Assembly (NCBI GenBank): GCA_003563915.1
Contig: PWTE01000071.1
Span: 24,593-88,592, forward strand
Direction: 5' to 3'
DNA: 64,000 nt
Origin: Nitriliruptoraceae bacterium
GTDB taxonomy: Bacteria; Actinomycetota; Nitriliruptoria; Nitriliruptorales; Nitriliruptoraceae
A program made the translations under genes and the position numbers. Below are positions 17,058 through 25,707 of this stretch, piece by piece. The notes under the pieces are model-generated. The model had not been told where the DNA came from, did no database searches, and was given only the letters and a program-made list of their open reading frames with translations. Positions within the stretch are counted from its first letter, which is position 1; each line of letters begins with the position of its first letter.

Positions 17058-19439
17058 TCACAGCTCCTCGGTCACGCCGTCGACGAGCCCACCGATCGCG
17101 TCGTCGTCGTCGCCGTCGTCCTCCGGCTCCTCTGCCGGTTCCTCGGGCTCCTGCTCGGGCTCCTCCTCCGGCGCCTCGTCCGCGGGCTCCTCGGGTTCCT
17201 CGGCAGGCTCCTCGTCCGGCTCGGGGTCGGGCTCACCCAGGACCTCCACGCACGGGCGACCGTCGAGGTCGCGGAGGTCCTCCCGGACGTCCGGGAAGCG
17301 ACCGAACTCGTCCGGTCCGTCCGGGGGTTCGGCGAAGACGTACCCGTCCGGGCACTCGTCCGGCGGCGGCGGGATCTCCACGCACGGCCGGCCCTCGTCG
17401 TCCGTGATGTCGATCAGGATGTCGGGGAAGAACCCGCGCGGGTCGGCCTCCGTCGGCGGTTCGGCGAACTCGTAGCCCTCGGGGCACTCCTCGGGCTCCT
17501 CGTTCAGGATCTCGAGGTCGGCCAAGGACGGTGCGACGAAGTCCTCCACCTCGAGGTCGGCGACGGCGCGTTCCATGTAGGTGGCCCAGACCGGGGCGGC
17601 CAGCCCGCCGCCGGTGGCGTTGTCGGCGTCGATCGGGGAGTTGTCGAGGTTGCCGAGCCACACGGAGGTCGTGAGCTGCGGCACGTAGCCCACGAACCAC
17701 ACGTCACGGCCGTCGTTGGTCGTGCCGGTCTTGCCGGCGGTCGGGCGGCCGAGGTCCGCGGCCCGGCCGCTGCCCTGGGTCACGACGGCACGGAGCGTGT
17801 CCGTGACGGTCCGCGCCACCTCGAGATCGACCTGCCGCTCGACGCTGACCGAGGTCTCGTGGACCACGTTGCCGAAGGCGTCCTCGACCCGGGTCACCAG
17901 GTGCGGTGTGGTGTGGACACCTTCCGCGGCGAAGGTGGCGTAGGCGCTGGTCATCTCCAACGGGCTGGCAACGTCCTGTCCGAGCGTGAGCCCGGCCAGC
18001 GGTCGCAGCGCCGGGCCCTCCGGGCGTTCCGTCGGGAAGGGTTCGTCGGCCTTGTCCAGCGGGAGTCCGGCTCGGCGTGCCGCGTCGATCACGGACTCGC
18101 GGCCGACGAACTCCTGGAGCTGGACGAAGACGGTGTTGGTGGACGAGGCGGTGGCCTGTCGGACCGTCTGTTCCCCGAACGTCGACCCGCCGAAGTTGCT
18201 GATGGGCCGTTGCGCGTCCTCGACCTCGATCTCGGCGGGAGCCGGGAAGCGCGACTGCGGGTGGTAGCCCTGCTCGATGAAGGCCTGGAGGGTGAAGGGC
18301 TTGAACGTCGAGCCGGGTTGGCGCACCGAGCGGACCGCCGTGTTGAACGGCTGTTCCTCGATCTCCGGGCCACCGACCAGGGCGCGCACGCCGCCCGTGA
18401 GCGGGTCGACGGTCACGATCGCCCCCGTGTCAGTGGGGCCGTCCACGACCGCCTCTGCCAGGGTCTCCTGCGCCGCGAGCTGCAGGTCCTGATCCAGCTG
18501 CGTGTGGATCCGCAGGCCCTGGAACAGCTCGCCGTCGCTGAACTCGGGGAGGGCGGCGAGCTCGCGACGGACCGCGTCGATGTAGTAGGCGTTGGGACCC
18601 TGCGCGACGGTACGGCGCTGGGTCACGGCCGGAAGGCCCTCCGCTAGCAGTCGCTCGTGTTCCGCCGGGGTGATGGTGCCCTCCGAGAGCATCCCGTCCA
18701 GCACGAAGCGTCGCCGGCGGTCGGCCGCTTCCGGGTTGTCCAGCGGGTTGAACCCCTCGGGGGCGGCGATGATGCCGGCCAGCGTCGCGGCCTGGTTGAC
18801 GCTGAGTTCGCTCGCCGAGACGTCGAAGGTGGTCTGGGCCGCCGCCTCGATGCCGTAGGCGCCACGTCCCCAGTAGATCGTGTTGAGGTAGAAGGTCAGG
18901 ATCTGTTCCTTCTCGAACTCACGCTCGAGCTTGATCGCGAGCGCGGCCTCCTGGACCTTGCGCGTGTAGGTCTGCTCCGGCGTCAGTGCCGCGTTCTTGA
19001 TGTACTGCTGGGTGATGGTCGAGCCGCCCTGCGCCACGCTGCCGGCGCGGACGTTGGTGAACAGCGCGCGGGTGATCCCGGTCGCGGAGATCCCGCGGTG
19101 TTCGTAGAAGCCGCGGTCCTCGGCGGCCAGCACCGCGTGCTCGACGTGAGGAGGCAGCTCACCGAGCTGGACGTCCTCACGGGCGATCTCGGCCGCCAGG
19201 CCACCGACCTCCTCGCCGTCGGCATCCAGCACGATCGACGAGGAGGCGGCGATGTCCTCGGGGAGTGGGACGGTCGAGAAGACGAAGTAGAAGGCCAAGA
19301 GTCCGATGGCGCCCAGGGCCACGGCAGGGAAGACGAGCAGCAGCAGCCACCAGCGTTTCCACCACGGGCGGCCGGGCCGCTTGCGCGTGCCCACCGTCTG
19401 GCGGTTACGCGCAGCCTTGCGTGAGCGGGATGACGACAT
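17058..19439 (-). CDS. Class A penicillin-binding protein (PBP1-type)
   Basis: A 793-residue bifunctional peptidoglycan synthase. A basic cytoplasmic N-terminus leads to a transmembrane helix (about 30-55). The GT51 glycosyltransferase domain (about 85-265) has catalytic Glu near 107 in AAEDRGFYEHRG and the QGGSTITQQ motif. The transpeptidase domain has SxxK at Ser377-Lys380 (GSTFK), SxN near 433-435 (SSTN) and KTGT near 570. After the catalytic core come two tandem ~44-residue repeats, CP(E/D)GYxFAEPP...GRPCVE, from about 651 and 695, each with two cysteines. A Pro/Glu/Asp-rich tail closes the protein. The ATG at 19439 with upstream GGAGG is preferred over an in-frame start 60 bases earlier. 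Confidence 0.93.
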   Translation of the reverse strand: MSSSRSRKAARNRQTVGTRKRPGRPWWKRWWLLLLVFPAVALGAIGLLAFYFVFSTVPLPEDIAASSSIVLDADGEEVGGLAAEIAREDVQLGELPPHVEHAVLAAEDRGFYEHRGISATGITRALFTNVRAGSVAQGGSTITQQYIKNAALTPEQTYTRKVQEAALAIKLEREFEKEQILTFYLNTIYWGRGAYGIEAAAQTTFDVSASELSVNQAATLAGIIAAPEGFNPLDNPEAADRRRRFVLDGMLSEGTITPAEHERLLAEGLPAVTQRRTVAQGPNAYYIDAVRRELAALPEFSDGELFQGLRIHTQLDQDLQLAAQETLAEAVVDGPTDTGAIVTVDPLTGGVRALVGGPEIEEQPFNTAVRSVRQPGSTFKPFTLQAFIEQGYHPQSRFPAPAEIEVEDAQRPISNFGGSTFGEQTVRQATASSTNTVFVQLQEFVGRESVIDAARRAGLPLDKADEPFPTERPEGPALRPLAGLTLGQDVASPLEMTSAYATFAAEGVHTTPHLVTRVEDAFGNVVHETSVSVERQVDLEVARTVTDTLRAVVTQGSGRAADLGRPTAGKTGTTNDGRDVWFVGYVPQLTTSVWLGNLDNSPIDADNATGGGLAAPVWATYMERAVADLEVEDFVAPSLADLEILNEEPEECPEGYEFAEPPTEADPRGFFPDILIDITDDEGRPCVEIPPPPDECPDGYVFAEPPDGPDEFGRFPDVREDLRDLDGRPCVEVLGEPDPEPDEEPAEEPEEPADEAPEEEPEQEPEEPAEEPEDDGDDDDAIGGLVDGVTEEL

Positions 19440-19520
19440 CGGTGCGCAGATCCTCCGGGGAACCGGGCCGACAGGACGCGGGTCGGGACAGCAGGTCACC
19501 GCGGCCAGGGTGACAGAGGG

Positions 19521-19526
19521 ACGCTA
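19521..19526 (-). promoter_or_regulatory. Candidate -10 element (TAGCGT) for the PBP gene
   Basis: The reverse complement reads TAGCGT, 82 bases before the PBP start and just past the hairpin that probably ends the acyl-CoA dehydrogenase transcript. No clear -35 is seen. Confidence 0.35.
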
Positions 19527-19532
19527 CCGGCG

Positions 19533-19567
19533 ACGGTCGGTGTCGTCGTGGCACCGACACCGACCGT
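19533..19567 (-). terminator. Strong hairpin after the FadE5-like gene
   Basis: Arms 19533-19545 and 19555-19567 are perfectly complementary over 13 bases around a 9-base loop, starting 15 bases past the stop at 19582. There is no T-run, but the stem is long and GC-rich, and a candidate PBP promoter follows it at once. A terminator is the best reading. Confidence 0.6.
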
Positions 19568-19581
19568 TCCGCCGGTGGCCG

Positions 19582-21477
19582 TCAGAACGCCTCGTTGGAC
19601 AGTTCCATCAGGGCGCCGTCCTCCTCCTCCGCGGTGCGCCGACGCACCGCGACCTTCGGTAGGACGTTGCGCGCGAACCAGCGGGCCGCGGCGATCTTGC
19701 CCTCGTAGAAGGCGGCGTCGCCGTCGCCGAGCGCACCGGTCCCGGCCCCGTCCAGCTTGTCGCGGGCGACCTCGGCCTGGCGGAGCAGCAACCAGGCGAT
19801 CATGACCTCGGACAGGGAGTACAGCAGGTCGGTCGAGTGCAGGCCGGTCTTGTAGATCTCCTCGCGCTTGGTCTCGTCCAGCGACGCCATCGCGTGCTGC
19901 AGGAGCACCCCCAGGTGCGTCTGGGCGTCCTCCAGGGCCTCGCCGAGCCGCTCACGCTCGTCGGTGAGCGGGTCGTCGTCGGCGCCGCCCTTGACGAAGC
20001 TGCGGATCTGGTCCGCGAACCACGTGAGGGTCGCGCCCTGGTCACGCACGATCTTGCGGAACAGCAGGTCCAGCGCCTGGATCGCGGTCGTGCCCTCGTA
20101 GAGGGTGTCGATCTTCGCGTCCCGGATGTACTGCTCGATCGGATAGTCCTGCGTGTAGCCCGACCCACCGAAGGTCTGCAGGCTGTGCGAACCGAGCAGC
20201 TCGTAGGCCTTCTCGGAGCAGTAGCCCTTCACCAGCGGCAGGAGCAGGTCCTCGCGGGCGATCCAGCGGTCATGGTCCTCCTGGTCCTCGCCCTCGCCGG
20301 TGTCGGCGGACGTTGCCAGCTGCGCCTGGTCCTGGACCCACCCGGCGTAGAGCACCAGGGCACGCATCCCCTCCGCGTGGGCCTTCTGCTCCATCAGCAG
20401 CCGGCGCACATCGGGGTGGGAGATGATCTCGACCTTCGGGGCGGTCTTGTCGGTCGCCTCGGTCAGGTCCGCACCCTGCACCCGCACCTTCGCGTAGTCG
20501 AGCGCGTTGAGGTAGCCGGTGGACAGGGTCGCCATCGCCTTCGTGCCGACCATCATCCGGGCGTACTCGATCACCAGGAACATCTGCTTGATGCCCTCGT
20601 GCACGTTGCCGGCGAGGTAGCCGACGCAGGGCGTATCGTCCTGGCCGAGCGACAGTTCGCAGGTCGCCGAGCCCTTGATGCCCATCTTCTTCTCGAGGTT
20701 GGAGACCCGCACACCGTTGCGATCACCCAGCGAGCCGTCGGCGGCCACGTGGAGCTTCGGCACGATGAACAGGCTCAGGCCCTTGGTGCCGGGGCCGGCG
20801 CCTTCGGGGCGTGCCAGGACCAGGTGGATGGTGTTCGGGTGGGTCTGGGCATCCGCCGAGGTGATGAACCGCTTGATGCCTTCGAGGTGGTAGACGTCGC
20901 CAAGATCGTCGTCACCGGAGGACTCCACGAACGTGGCCCTGGTCGTCCCGGCGCCGACGTCGGATCCCGCGTCGGGCTCGGTCAGGACCATCGTTCCGCC
21001 CCACGGGACCTCGATCATGGGCTTCGCGAAGCGCTCCTTCTGGCCCGCGGTCCCGATCGAGTCGAGGATCGTCGCCATCAGCGGGCCGATGGGCCACAGC
21101 GACGCGGTGGCGTGGCTGCCGGCCGCCAGTTCGGTCGCGGCCCACCGCACGGTCGGAGGCGCGCCGTAGCCTCCCAGGTGCGTGGGCAGCGGCATCAGGT
21201 GCCAGCCGGCGTCGTAGTAGGCGCGCAGCGCCTGGTCCAGCTCGTCGGGGATCGTGATGTCGCCCTCGGCGGAGAGCTCCAGCGGGGTGCGGTCGGCGGG
21301 GACGAAGGAGTCGGCCCAGATCGACTCACGACAGAACCGCTCGTACTCCTCGAGGAGCATGCGGGCCTGGTCCTCGTCGACCTGGTCGAAGGGGCCAGAG
21401 CCGAGGTAGCTGCCGGTATCGAGCACCTCGAAGAGGTTGAACTCGATGTCTCGGAGGTTGCTGCGGTAGTGGCTCAT
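19582..21477 (-). CDS. Large acyl-CoA dehydrogenase, FadE5-like
   Basis: A 631-residue FAD-dependent acyl-CoA dehydrogenase of the long subfamily, about 600 residues against ~380 for standard members, like mycobacterial FadE5. An N-terminal helical extension precedes the core. VLTEPDAGSDVGAG is the substrate/FAD-loop motif. The central beta-domain has KRFITSADA. TFGGSGYTQDYPIEQYIRDAKIDTLYEGTTAIQALDL is the C-terminal ACAD signature with the catalytic region. A further helical C-terminal domain completes the long form. It probably catalyses the first step of fatty acyl-CoA beta-oxidation. The ATG has GGGAGG five bases upstream. It is divergent from a tetR with a shared operator region. Confidence 0.9.
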   Translation of the reverse strand: MSHYRSNLRDIEFNLFEVLDTGSYLGSGPFDQVDEDQARMLLEEYERFCRESIWADSFVPADRTPLELSAEGDITIPDELDQALRAYYDAGWHLMPLPTHLGGYGAPPTVRWAATELAAGSHATASLWPIGPLMATILDSIGTAGQKERFAKPMIEVPWGGTMVLTEPDAGSDVGAGTTRATFVESSGDDDLGDVYHLEGIKRFITSADAQTHPNTIHLVLARPEGAGPGTKGLSLFIVPKLHVAADGSLGDRNGVRVSNLEKKMGIKGSATCELSLGQDDTPCVGYLAGNVHEGIKQMFLVIEYARMMVGTKAMATLSTGYLNALDYAKVRVQGADLTEATDKTAPKVEIISHPDVRRLLMEQKAHAEGMRALVLYAGWVQDQAQLATSADTGEGEDQEDHDRWIAREDLLLPLVKGYCSEKAYELLGSHSLQTFGGSGYTQDYPIEQYIRDAKIDTLYEGTTAIQALDLLFRKIVRDQGATLTWFADQIRSFVKGGADDDPLTDERERLGEALEDAQTHLGVLLQHAMASLDETKREEIYKTGLHSTDLLYSLSEVMIAWLLLRQAEVARDKLDGAGTGALGDGDAAFYEGKIAAARWFARNVLPKVAVRRRTAEEEDGALMELSNEAF

Positions 21478-21546
21478 GCTGTGCCTCCCAGGCTGCCGGT
21501 GTGTGGCGCGTCGGGGCTGGCCGCTCCCGTAGCCGACCCGAGTTGG

Positions 21547-21577
21547 AGCGTACGTTCCATCTTTGAGTGTACGCTAC
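21547..21577. promoter_or_regulatory. Putative TetR operator between the dehydrogenase and tetR
   Basis: Two related boxes, AGCGTACGTT (21547-21556) and AGTGTACGCTAC (21566-21577), have centres 19 bases apart, about two helical turns, in the 161-base divergent gap. Both contain (C/T)GTACG. The region is visibly less GC-rich than its surroundings. It is a natural site for the adjacent TetR-family protein to repress both directions; this is inferred, not demonstrated. Confidence 0.5.
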
Positions 21578-21638
21578 ATTTCATCTGAACGCTCGTCCGT
21601 CGAGGCAGCGTCCGGCGACGAGAGCAGGGGAGGACGAG

Positions 21639-22208
21639 GTGGCCCGTTACCGCGTGGGGATCGAGACCCGCGAGCGCATCCTGTCCGCGACCCGCCGACT
21701 GTTGTCCGAGGTCGGGATCGAAGGCGTGACGCTGAAGGCCATCACCGATCAGGCCAGTGTCGGGGCCGGCAGCTTCTACAACCTGTTCGGCTCGAAGGAG
21801 GAGGCGGTCTTCGAGGTCGTCCGGGAGGCGATCGAGGCGGTCGACCCCGATCCGGAAGGTGTGGGGACCGACACGCTCGCGGACCTGGTCGACGCGTTCG
21901 TCACCTTCATGACCGACTCGTCGCCGATCGCCCGCATCTACCTGCAGCTCGCGGTCGGTCGTGGCTTGACCGATCCCGCCATCGCGCACCGCGTCGTCCG
22001 GTCGCACCAGCGCCGGGTCGAGCGGTTCGCCGATGCCTGGCTGCGCGAGGATCCCTCCCTGAGCGAGCAGGAGGCCACCCGACGCGCCGAGGTGATGCTC
22101 GCGTCGCTCACGGGACTCGGGCTGTCGGCCCTGCTCGACGAGACCTTCGACATGCGTGCGCATGCCCGTGAGCTGGTGCCGGGTGCGCGGTCGACCACCG
22201 AGGGTTAG
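21639..22208 (+). CDS. TetR-family regulator, probably of the divergent acyl-CoA dehydrogenase
   Basis: A 189-residue TetR-family regulator. The HTH covers about residues 10-55: RERILSATRRLLSEVGIEG, then ITDQASVGAGSFYNLFGSKEE. The C-terminal domain is variable and presumably binds an acyl-CoA or other ligand. GTG 21639 is preferred because AGGGGAGGA lies just upstream; the frame extends to 21567, but that start would overlap the operator boxes. Divergent orientation with a FadE5-like gene and paired GTACG boxes between them suggest it controls fatty acid degradation. Confidence 0.85.
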   Translation: MARYRVGIETRERILSATRRLLSEVGIEGVTLKAITDQASVGAGSFYNLFGSKEEAVFEVVREAIEAVDPDPEGVGTDTLADLVDAFVTFMTDSSPIARIYLQLAVGRGLTDPAIAHRVVRSHQRRVERFADAWLREDPSLSEQEATRRAEVMLASLTGLGLSALLDETFDMRAHARELVPGARSTTEG

Positions 22209-22313
22209 CCCCGAGCTCGGTGGGCGCCCTCTGGCGCTACGGTGCGACGGAGACGAGCGGCCGCGTGGTGGCTGCCACGGGCTTGCAGCCGCCCCTGGCG
22301 ACGATGAGGGATC

Positions 22314-22967
22314 GTGAGGACACGGACGAGGTGGGTGTTGACCGCCGCGATCGTGGTGCTCGGTCTGGCGTGCTCTGCCTCGGAGTCCGACGAGACCGAG
22401 GTGGCCGGGGTCGTGCTCGACCAGGACACCTCCGCGGAAGCGTCGTCAGCCTCCGGGGCTGAGGGGTCTGAGGACCCTGCGGGGTCTGCGGGGCCCGACG
22501 CCCTGCCGTCACCCGACGATCGTCAGGACGAGCCCGCCATCCCTCCGTTGGTCGTGCTGCGCAGCGGTCCCGCGACCGTCGGCGCCTCGTGGCTGGCGGC
22601 CGCCGGTGCGTGGGTGCAGCTCGACGGGCAGAGCCTGGAACGCGGCACCCAGGGTGACGCGCTCTACCTCGACGCCGCGGTCGCGTTCGATGCCGCGCAG
22701 CGGGCCGTCCCCGAGGGCTGCCTGGTCCGCGTGGTCGCACCGGAAGCTGCCGATCTCCATGCCGCCGGTGTCGTGTCCGTGGAACTCGTGGTCGAGGTGG
22801 CGGACCGATCCTCGATCCGTACGGTCGTGGACGACGTGGAGCTGGCCTTGGAGCTCGCTCCGGGCGAGCGGTGGGAGCTGACGCTGCTGGGCGCAGAGAC
22901 CCTCGGACCGGTCGACGCCGACCAGGACGTCGTGATCCGGTGCGAAGGACGGTTCGACCGCTCGTGA
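22314..22967 (+). CDS. Putative lipoprotein of unknown function
   Basis: A 217-residue exported protein. A basic N-terminus and hydrophobic helix end at Cys20 (VVLGLAC), a plausible though not canonical lipobox. A Ser/Glu/Ala-rich, probably disordered linker (about 21-75) is followed by a compact beta-rich domain (about 80-215) with two cysteines that could pair. No family is recognised. GTG 22314 has GAGGG nearby. Its stop overlaps the GTG of the first CNNM-type gene, so it may be an extracytoplasmic partner of those membrane proteins. TACGGT at 22238-22243 is a possible -10. Confidence 0.75.
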   Translation: MRTRTRWVLTAAIVVLGLACSASESDETEVAGVVLDQDTSAEASSASGAEGSEDPAGSAGPDALPSPDDRQDEPAIPPLVVLRSGPATVGASWLAAAGAWVQLDGQSLERGTQGDALYLDAAVAFDAAQRAVPEGCLVRVVAPEAADLHAAGVVSVELVVEVADRSSIRTVVDDVELALELAPGERWELTLLGAETLGPVDADQDVVIRCEGRFDRS

Positions 22968-24313
22968 GCGTCACCCTCGGACTGGTGATCGCGGCCGCCC
23001 TGATCGTCGCGAACGGTCTGTTCGTTGCGGCGGAGTTCGCGCTGGTCAGCGTGCGTCGTCCGAGCGTCGAGGAGCGGGCCGCGGCCGGTGGCCGACGGGC
23101 GCGTGTCGTGGTCCGTGAGCTCGGTGACCTGTCCTTCGCGCTCGCCGTCGCGCAGTTCGGGATCACGCTGACGTCACTGCTGCTCGGCTACGTCGCGGAT
23201 CGTGCGATCGGGGCGGGGGTCATCCGTCCGTTCCTCGCGATGGTCGGGCTTCCCGAGGAAGCGTCGCTGATCGTCGCCGTCGTCGCGGCACTGCTGCTCG
23301 TCACGATGGTGCAGATGGTCCTGGGCGAGCTGTTCCCGAAGAACCTCGCGATCTCCCGCCCGCTCGGGGTCGCGCTTGCCGTGACCCCCGTCACCCGCAC
23401 CTTCCGGGTCGTGTTCGGCCCGATCATCCGCGTCTTCGACCTCGCGGCCCAACGGATCACCCGCGGGGTGTTCCGTGTCGAGGTGACCCGACGGCTCGAA
23501 GGGGGGCACAGCCTGGACGAGTTGGCCCGCATCGTGGCGGCCTCCGGGGAGCAGGGGAGCCTCACGAACCACCAGGCCGAGCTGTTGCAACGAGCGATCG
23601 GACTGGGGGACCGCCGTGTCAGCGAGGTGATGGTGCCACGACCCGACGTCGTGTGGTTGCGCGCGGACGACCCGCTGGAGGCCCTGCGCGACGCCGCGCG
23701 TGACACCGGCCACAGTCGCTTCCCCGTCCGCGGTGACACCGAGGACGAGGTCGCCGGCACCGTGCACGTCAAGGATCTGCTCACCGTTCCCCCCGAAGCC
23801 CATGCGCGGACCCGGTTGCTCGAGATCGCGGACCCGATGCTGGCGGTCCCGGAGAGCGAGTCGCTTCGCCGGTTGCTCTCGGAACTGCGCCGCGAGCAGC
23901 GGACCTTCGCCCTCGCGGTGGACGAGCACGGCGGAACCGCCGGCATCATCACGGTCGAGGACGTGCTCGAGGAACTGGTCGGAGACATCGCGGACGAGTT
24001 CGACCGGGGCGATCCCTCCGAGGTCCGACGCGTCGGCGTGGATCGGTTCGTCGTCAGCGGCACCGTCCGGCTCCACCGGGTCGAGGAACGGTTCGGTGTC
24101 GCGCTGCCCGAGGGGGAGTACGAGACCCTCGCCGGGTTCATGCTCGACCAGCTCGGCCACATCCCCGAACCGGGCGAACGGGTCGTCCACGGGTCCCTCG
24201 AACTCACCGTGCTCGCCTTGAGCTCCCTGCGGGTCACCGAGGTGGCCGTCCGCGTCCTTCCCTCGGCGTCACCCGCCCCGGACGCGCCCGGACCGACGAG
24301 CGAGGCCCCGTGA
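22964..24313 (+). CDS. CNNM/CorC-type membrane protein with CBS pair, copy 1
   Basis: A 449-residue integral membrane protein of the 'hemolysin' HlyC/CorC/CNNM family. The DUF21 membrane domain (about 1-190) includes ANGLFVAAEFALVSVRR and QMVLGELFPKNLAISRP. A CBS-domain pair (about 215-345) contains VMVPRPDVVWL, HSRFPV and LAVDEHGGTAGIITVEDVLEELVGDIADEFD. A CorC/HlyC transporter-associated domain ends the protein. The family is linked to magnesium and other divalent-cation export or homeostasis, with CBS domains sensing adenine nucleotides. GTG 22964 overlaps the lipoprotein stop and its own stop overlaps the next start. Confidence 0.9.
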   Translation: MSVTLGLVIAAALIVANGLFVAAEFALVSVRRPSVEERAAAGGRRARVVVRELGDLSFALAVAQFGITLTSLLLGYVADRAIGAGVIRPFLAMVGLPEEASLIVAVVAALLLVTMVQMVLGELFPKNLAISRPLGVALAVTPVTRTFRVVFGPIIRVFDLAAQRITRGVFRVEVTRRLEGGHSLDELARIVAASGEQGSLTNHQAELLQRAIGLGDRRVSEVMVPRPDVVWLRADDPLEALRDAARDTGHSRFPVRGDTEDEVAGTVHVKDLLTVPPEAHARTRLLEIADPMLAVPESESLRRLLSELRREQRTFALAVDEHGGTAGIITVEDVLEELVGDIADEFDRGDPSEVRRVGVDRFVVSGTVRLHRVEERFGVALPEGEYETLAGFMLDQLGHIPEPGERVVHGSLELTVLALSSLRVTEVAVRVLPSASPAPDAPGPTSEAP

Positions 24314-25668
24314 TGCTGACCACCGGGTCCGCCCTCGAAGGCGTCTGGCTGTCCGCCCTGCTGATCGGGTTGGTGTTGCTGATCGGCAACGGGATCTTCG
24401 TTGCGATCGAGATCGGGTTGCTGGCGGCGCGTCGTCAGCGACTCGAGGAGGCCGCTCAGGGCGGTGATCGCCGGGCACGACGTGCTCTGGCTGCGCACCA
24501 TGAGCTGGCGGTCACCCTGTCCGGGGCGCAGCTCGGGATCACCATCTGCTCGTTGGGGCTCGGGGCGATCGCGGCACCCGCCCTCCAGGCCCTGTTCGAG
24601 GGTCTGTTCGCGGCCACCCCCGTCCCGGATCGAGCGATCCCTGCGCTCGCCTTGATCGTTGCGCTGTCCCTCGTGGTCTTCCTGCACATGGTCCTCGGCG
24701 AGATGGCCCCGAAGCACCTGGCGATCGCGAGACCCGAGACGGTCGCACTGGCGCTGATGCGACCGTTCGCCGCCTTCATCCTCGTCTTCCGACCGGTGAT
24801 CGTGGCGCTCAACGCCGTGGCCAACCTGCTGGTCCGGGCCGTGCGTACCCAGCCGGTCGACGAGCGGCAGCTGGTGCACACACCCGAGGAGCTCTCCCTG
24901 GCGGTGGCCGAGTCCCAGGACCTCGGGACGATCGCACCCCAGGATGCACGGATGATGGCGGCGGCGCTCCGGTTGGCGACGATCGATGCCGAGGCGGCCA
25001 TGACCCCACGGGTCGACCTCGACGCGGTGCCAGACGACGTGACCCTCGTCGAGGTCCTCGCGCTCGCAGCGGAGACCGGCCACACCCGCATCCCGGTCTA
25101 CCACGACGACCTCGACCACATCGTCGGCATCGTCCACGTCAAGGACGCGTTGATCCGCGACGAGGATGACCAGCAGCGACTGACCGTGACCGACCTGCTC
25201 AGGCCGATCTCGACCGTCCCGGAGTCGCAGGACCTGGAACATCTGCTGCGCGACATGCTCGATCTCGGTAGCCACGCGGTCGTGGTCCTGGACGAGTTCG
25301 GTGGCACGGCTGGGCTGCTCACCCTCGAGGACGTGCTGGAGGAGCTGGTCGGGGAGATCGCCGACGAGTTCGATACAGAGCCACATCCCCAGCTCATGCG
25401 TGACCGTTCGTGGGTCGTCCCGGGCACGATGCGTCGCGACGAGGTCGCACACCTCACGGGGCTGTCGTTGGTCTCGGAAGGGGACGCCGAGACCCTGTCC
25501 GGCTACCTCGTCGAGCAGGTAGGTCGGTTGCTGGAACCCGGCGACGTGGTGTGGACCGACGACGGATGGCGGTTGACGGTGCGATCACTGGAGGGACGCC
25601 GCGCCGGTGAGGTCGAGATCGAGGCACCGGCCGCGGTCGAGGACGGCGCGGGTCCACGTCCTGACTAG
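24310..25668 (+). CDS. CNNM/CorC-type membrane protein with CBS pair, copy 2
   Basis: A 452-residue paralogue of the preceding gene with the same plan. The DUF21 membrane domain includes GNGIFVAIEIGLLAARRQR and HMVLGEMAPKHLAIARPE. The CBS pair has AMTPRVDLDAV, HTRIPVYHDDLDHIVGIVHVKDAL and VVLDEFGGTAGLLTLEDVLEELVGEIADEFD. The C-terminal CorC/HlyC domain follows. It starts at GTG 24310 or ATG 24313, overlapping the previous stop. The two copies differ enough, and are translated together, to suggest a hetero-oligomer. Role as for copy 1: probable divalent cation transport. Confidence 0.9.
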   Translation: MMLTTGSALEGVWLSALLIGLVLLIGNGIFVAIEIGLLAARRQRLEEAAQGGDRRARRALAAHHELAVTLSGAQLGITICSLGLGAIAAPALQALFEGLFAATPVPDRAIPALALIVALSLVVFLHMVLGEMAPKHLAIARPETVALALMRPFAAFILVFRPVIVALNAVANLLVRAVRTQPVDERQLVHTPEELSLAVAESQDLGTIAPQDARMMAAALRLATIDAEAAMTPRVDLDAVPDDVTLVEVLALAAETGHTRIPVYHDDLDHIVGIVHVKDALIRDEDDQQRLTVTDLLRPISTVPESQDLEHLLRDMLDLGSHAVVVLDEFGGTAGLLTLEDVLEELVGEIADEFDTEPHPQLMRDRSWVVPGTMRRDEVAHLTGLSLVSEGDAETLSGYLVEQVGRLLEPGDVVWTDDGWRLTVRSLEGRRAGEVEIEAPAAVEDGAGPRPD

Positions 25669-25707
25669 CCTCGCCGGGCGCGTCGGGTGTGCGAGCAGGA
25701 GCAGGAT

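Noticed and set aside
19837..21588. A 583-codon open frame on the plus strand opposite the FadE5-like gene
   Set aside because: It is the antisense shadow of a clear acyl-CoA dehydrogenase in GC-rich DNA, with no family resemblance and an amino acid mix typical of such shadows.
23188..25452. A 754-codon minus-strand frame opposite the two CNNM-type genes
   Set aside because: Both sense genes show full family motifs and coupled starts; the antisense frame is low-complexity Ser/Arg/His-rich and spans two genes.
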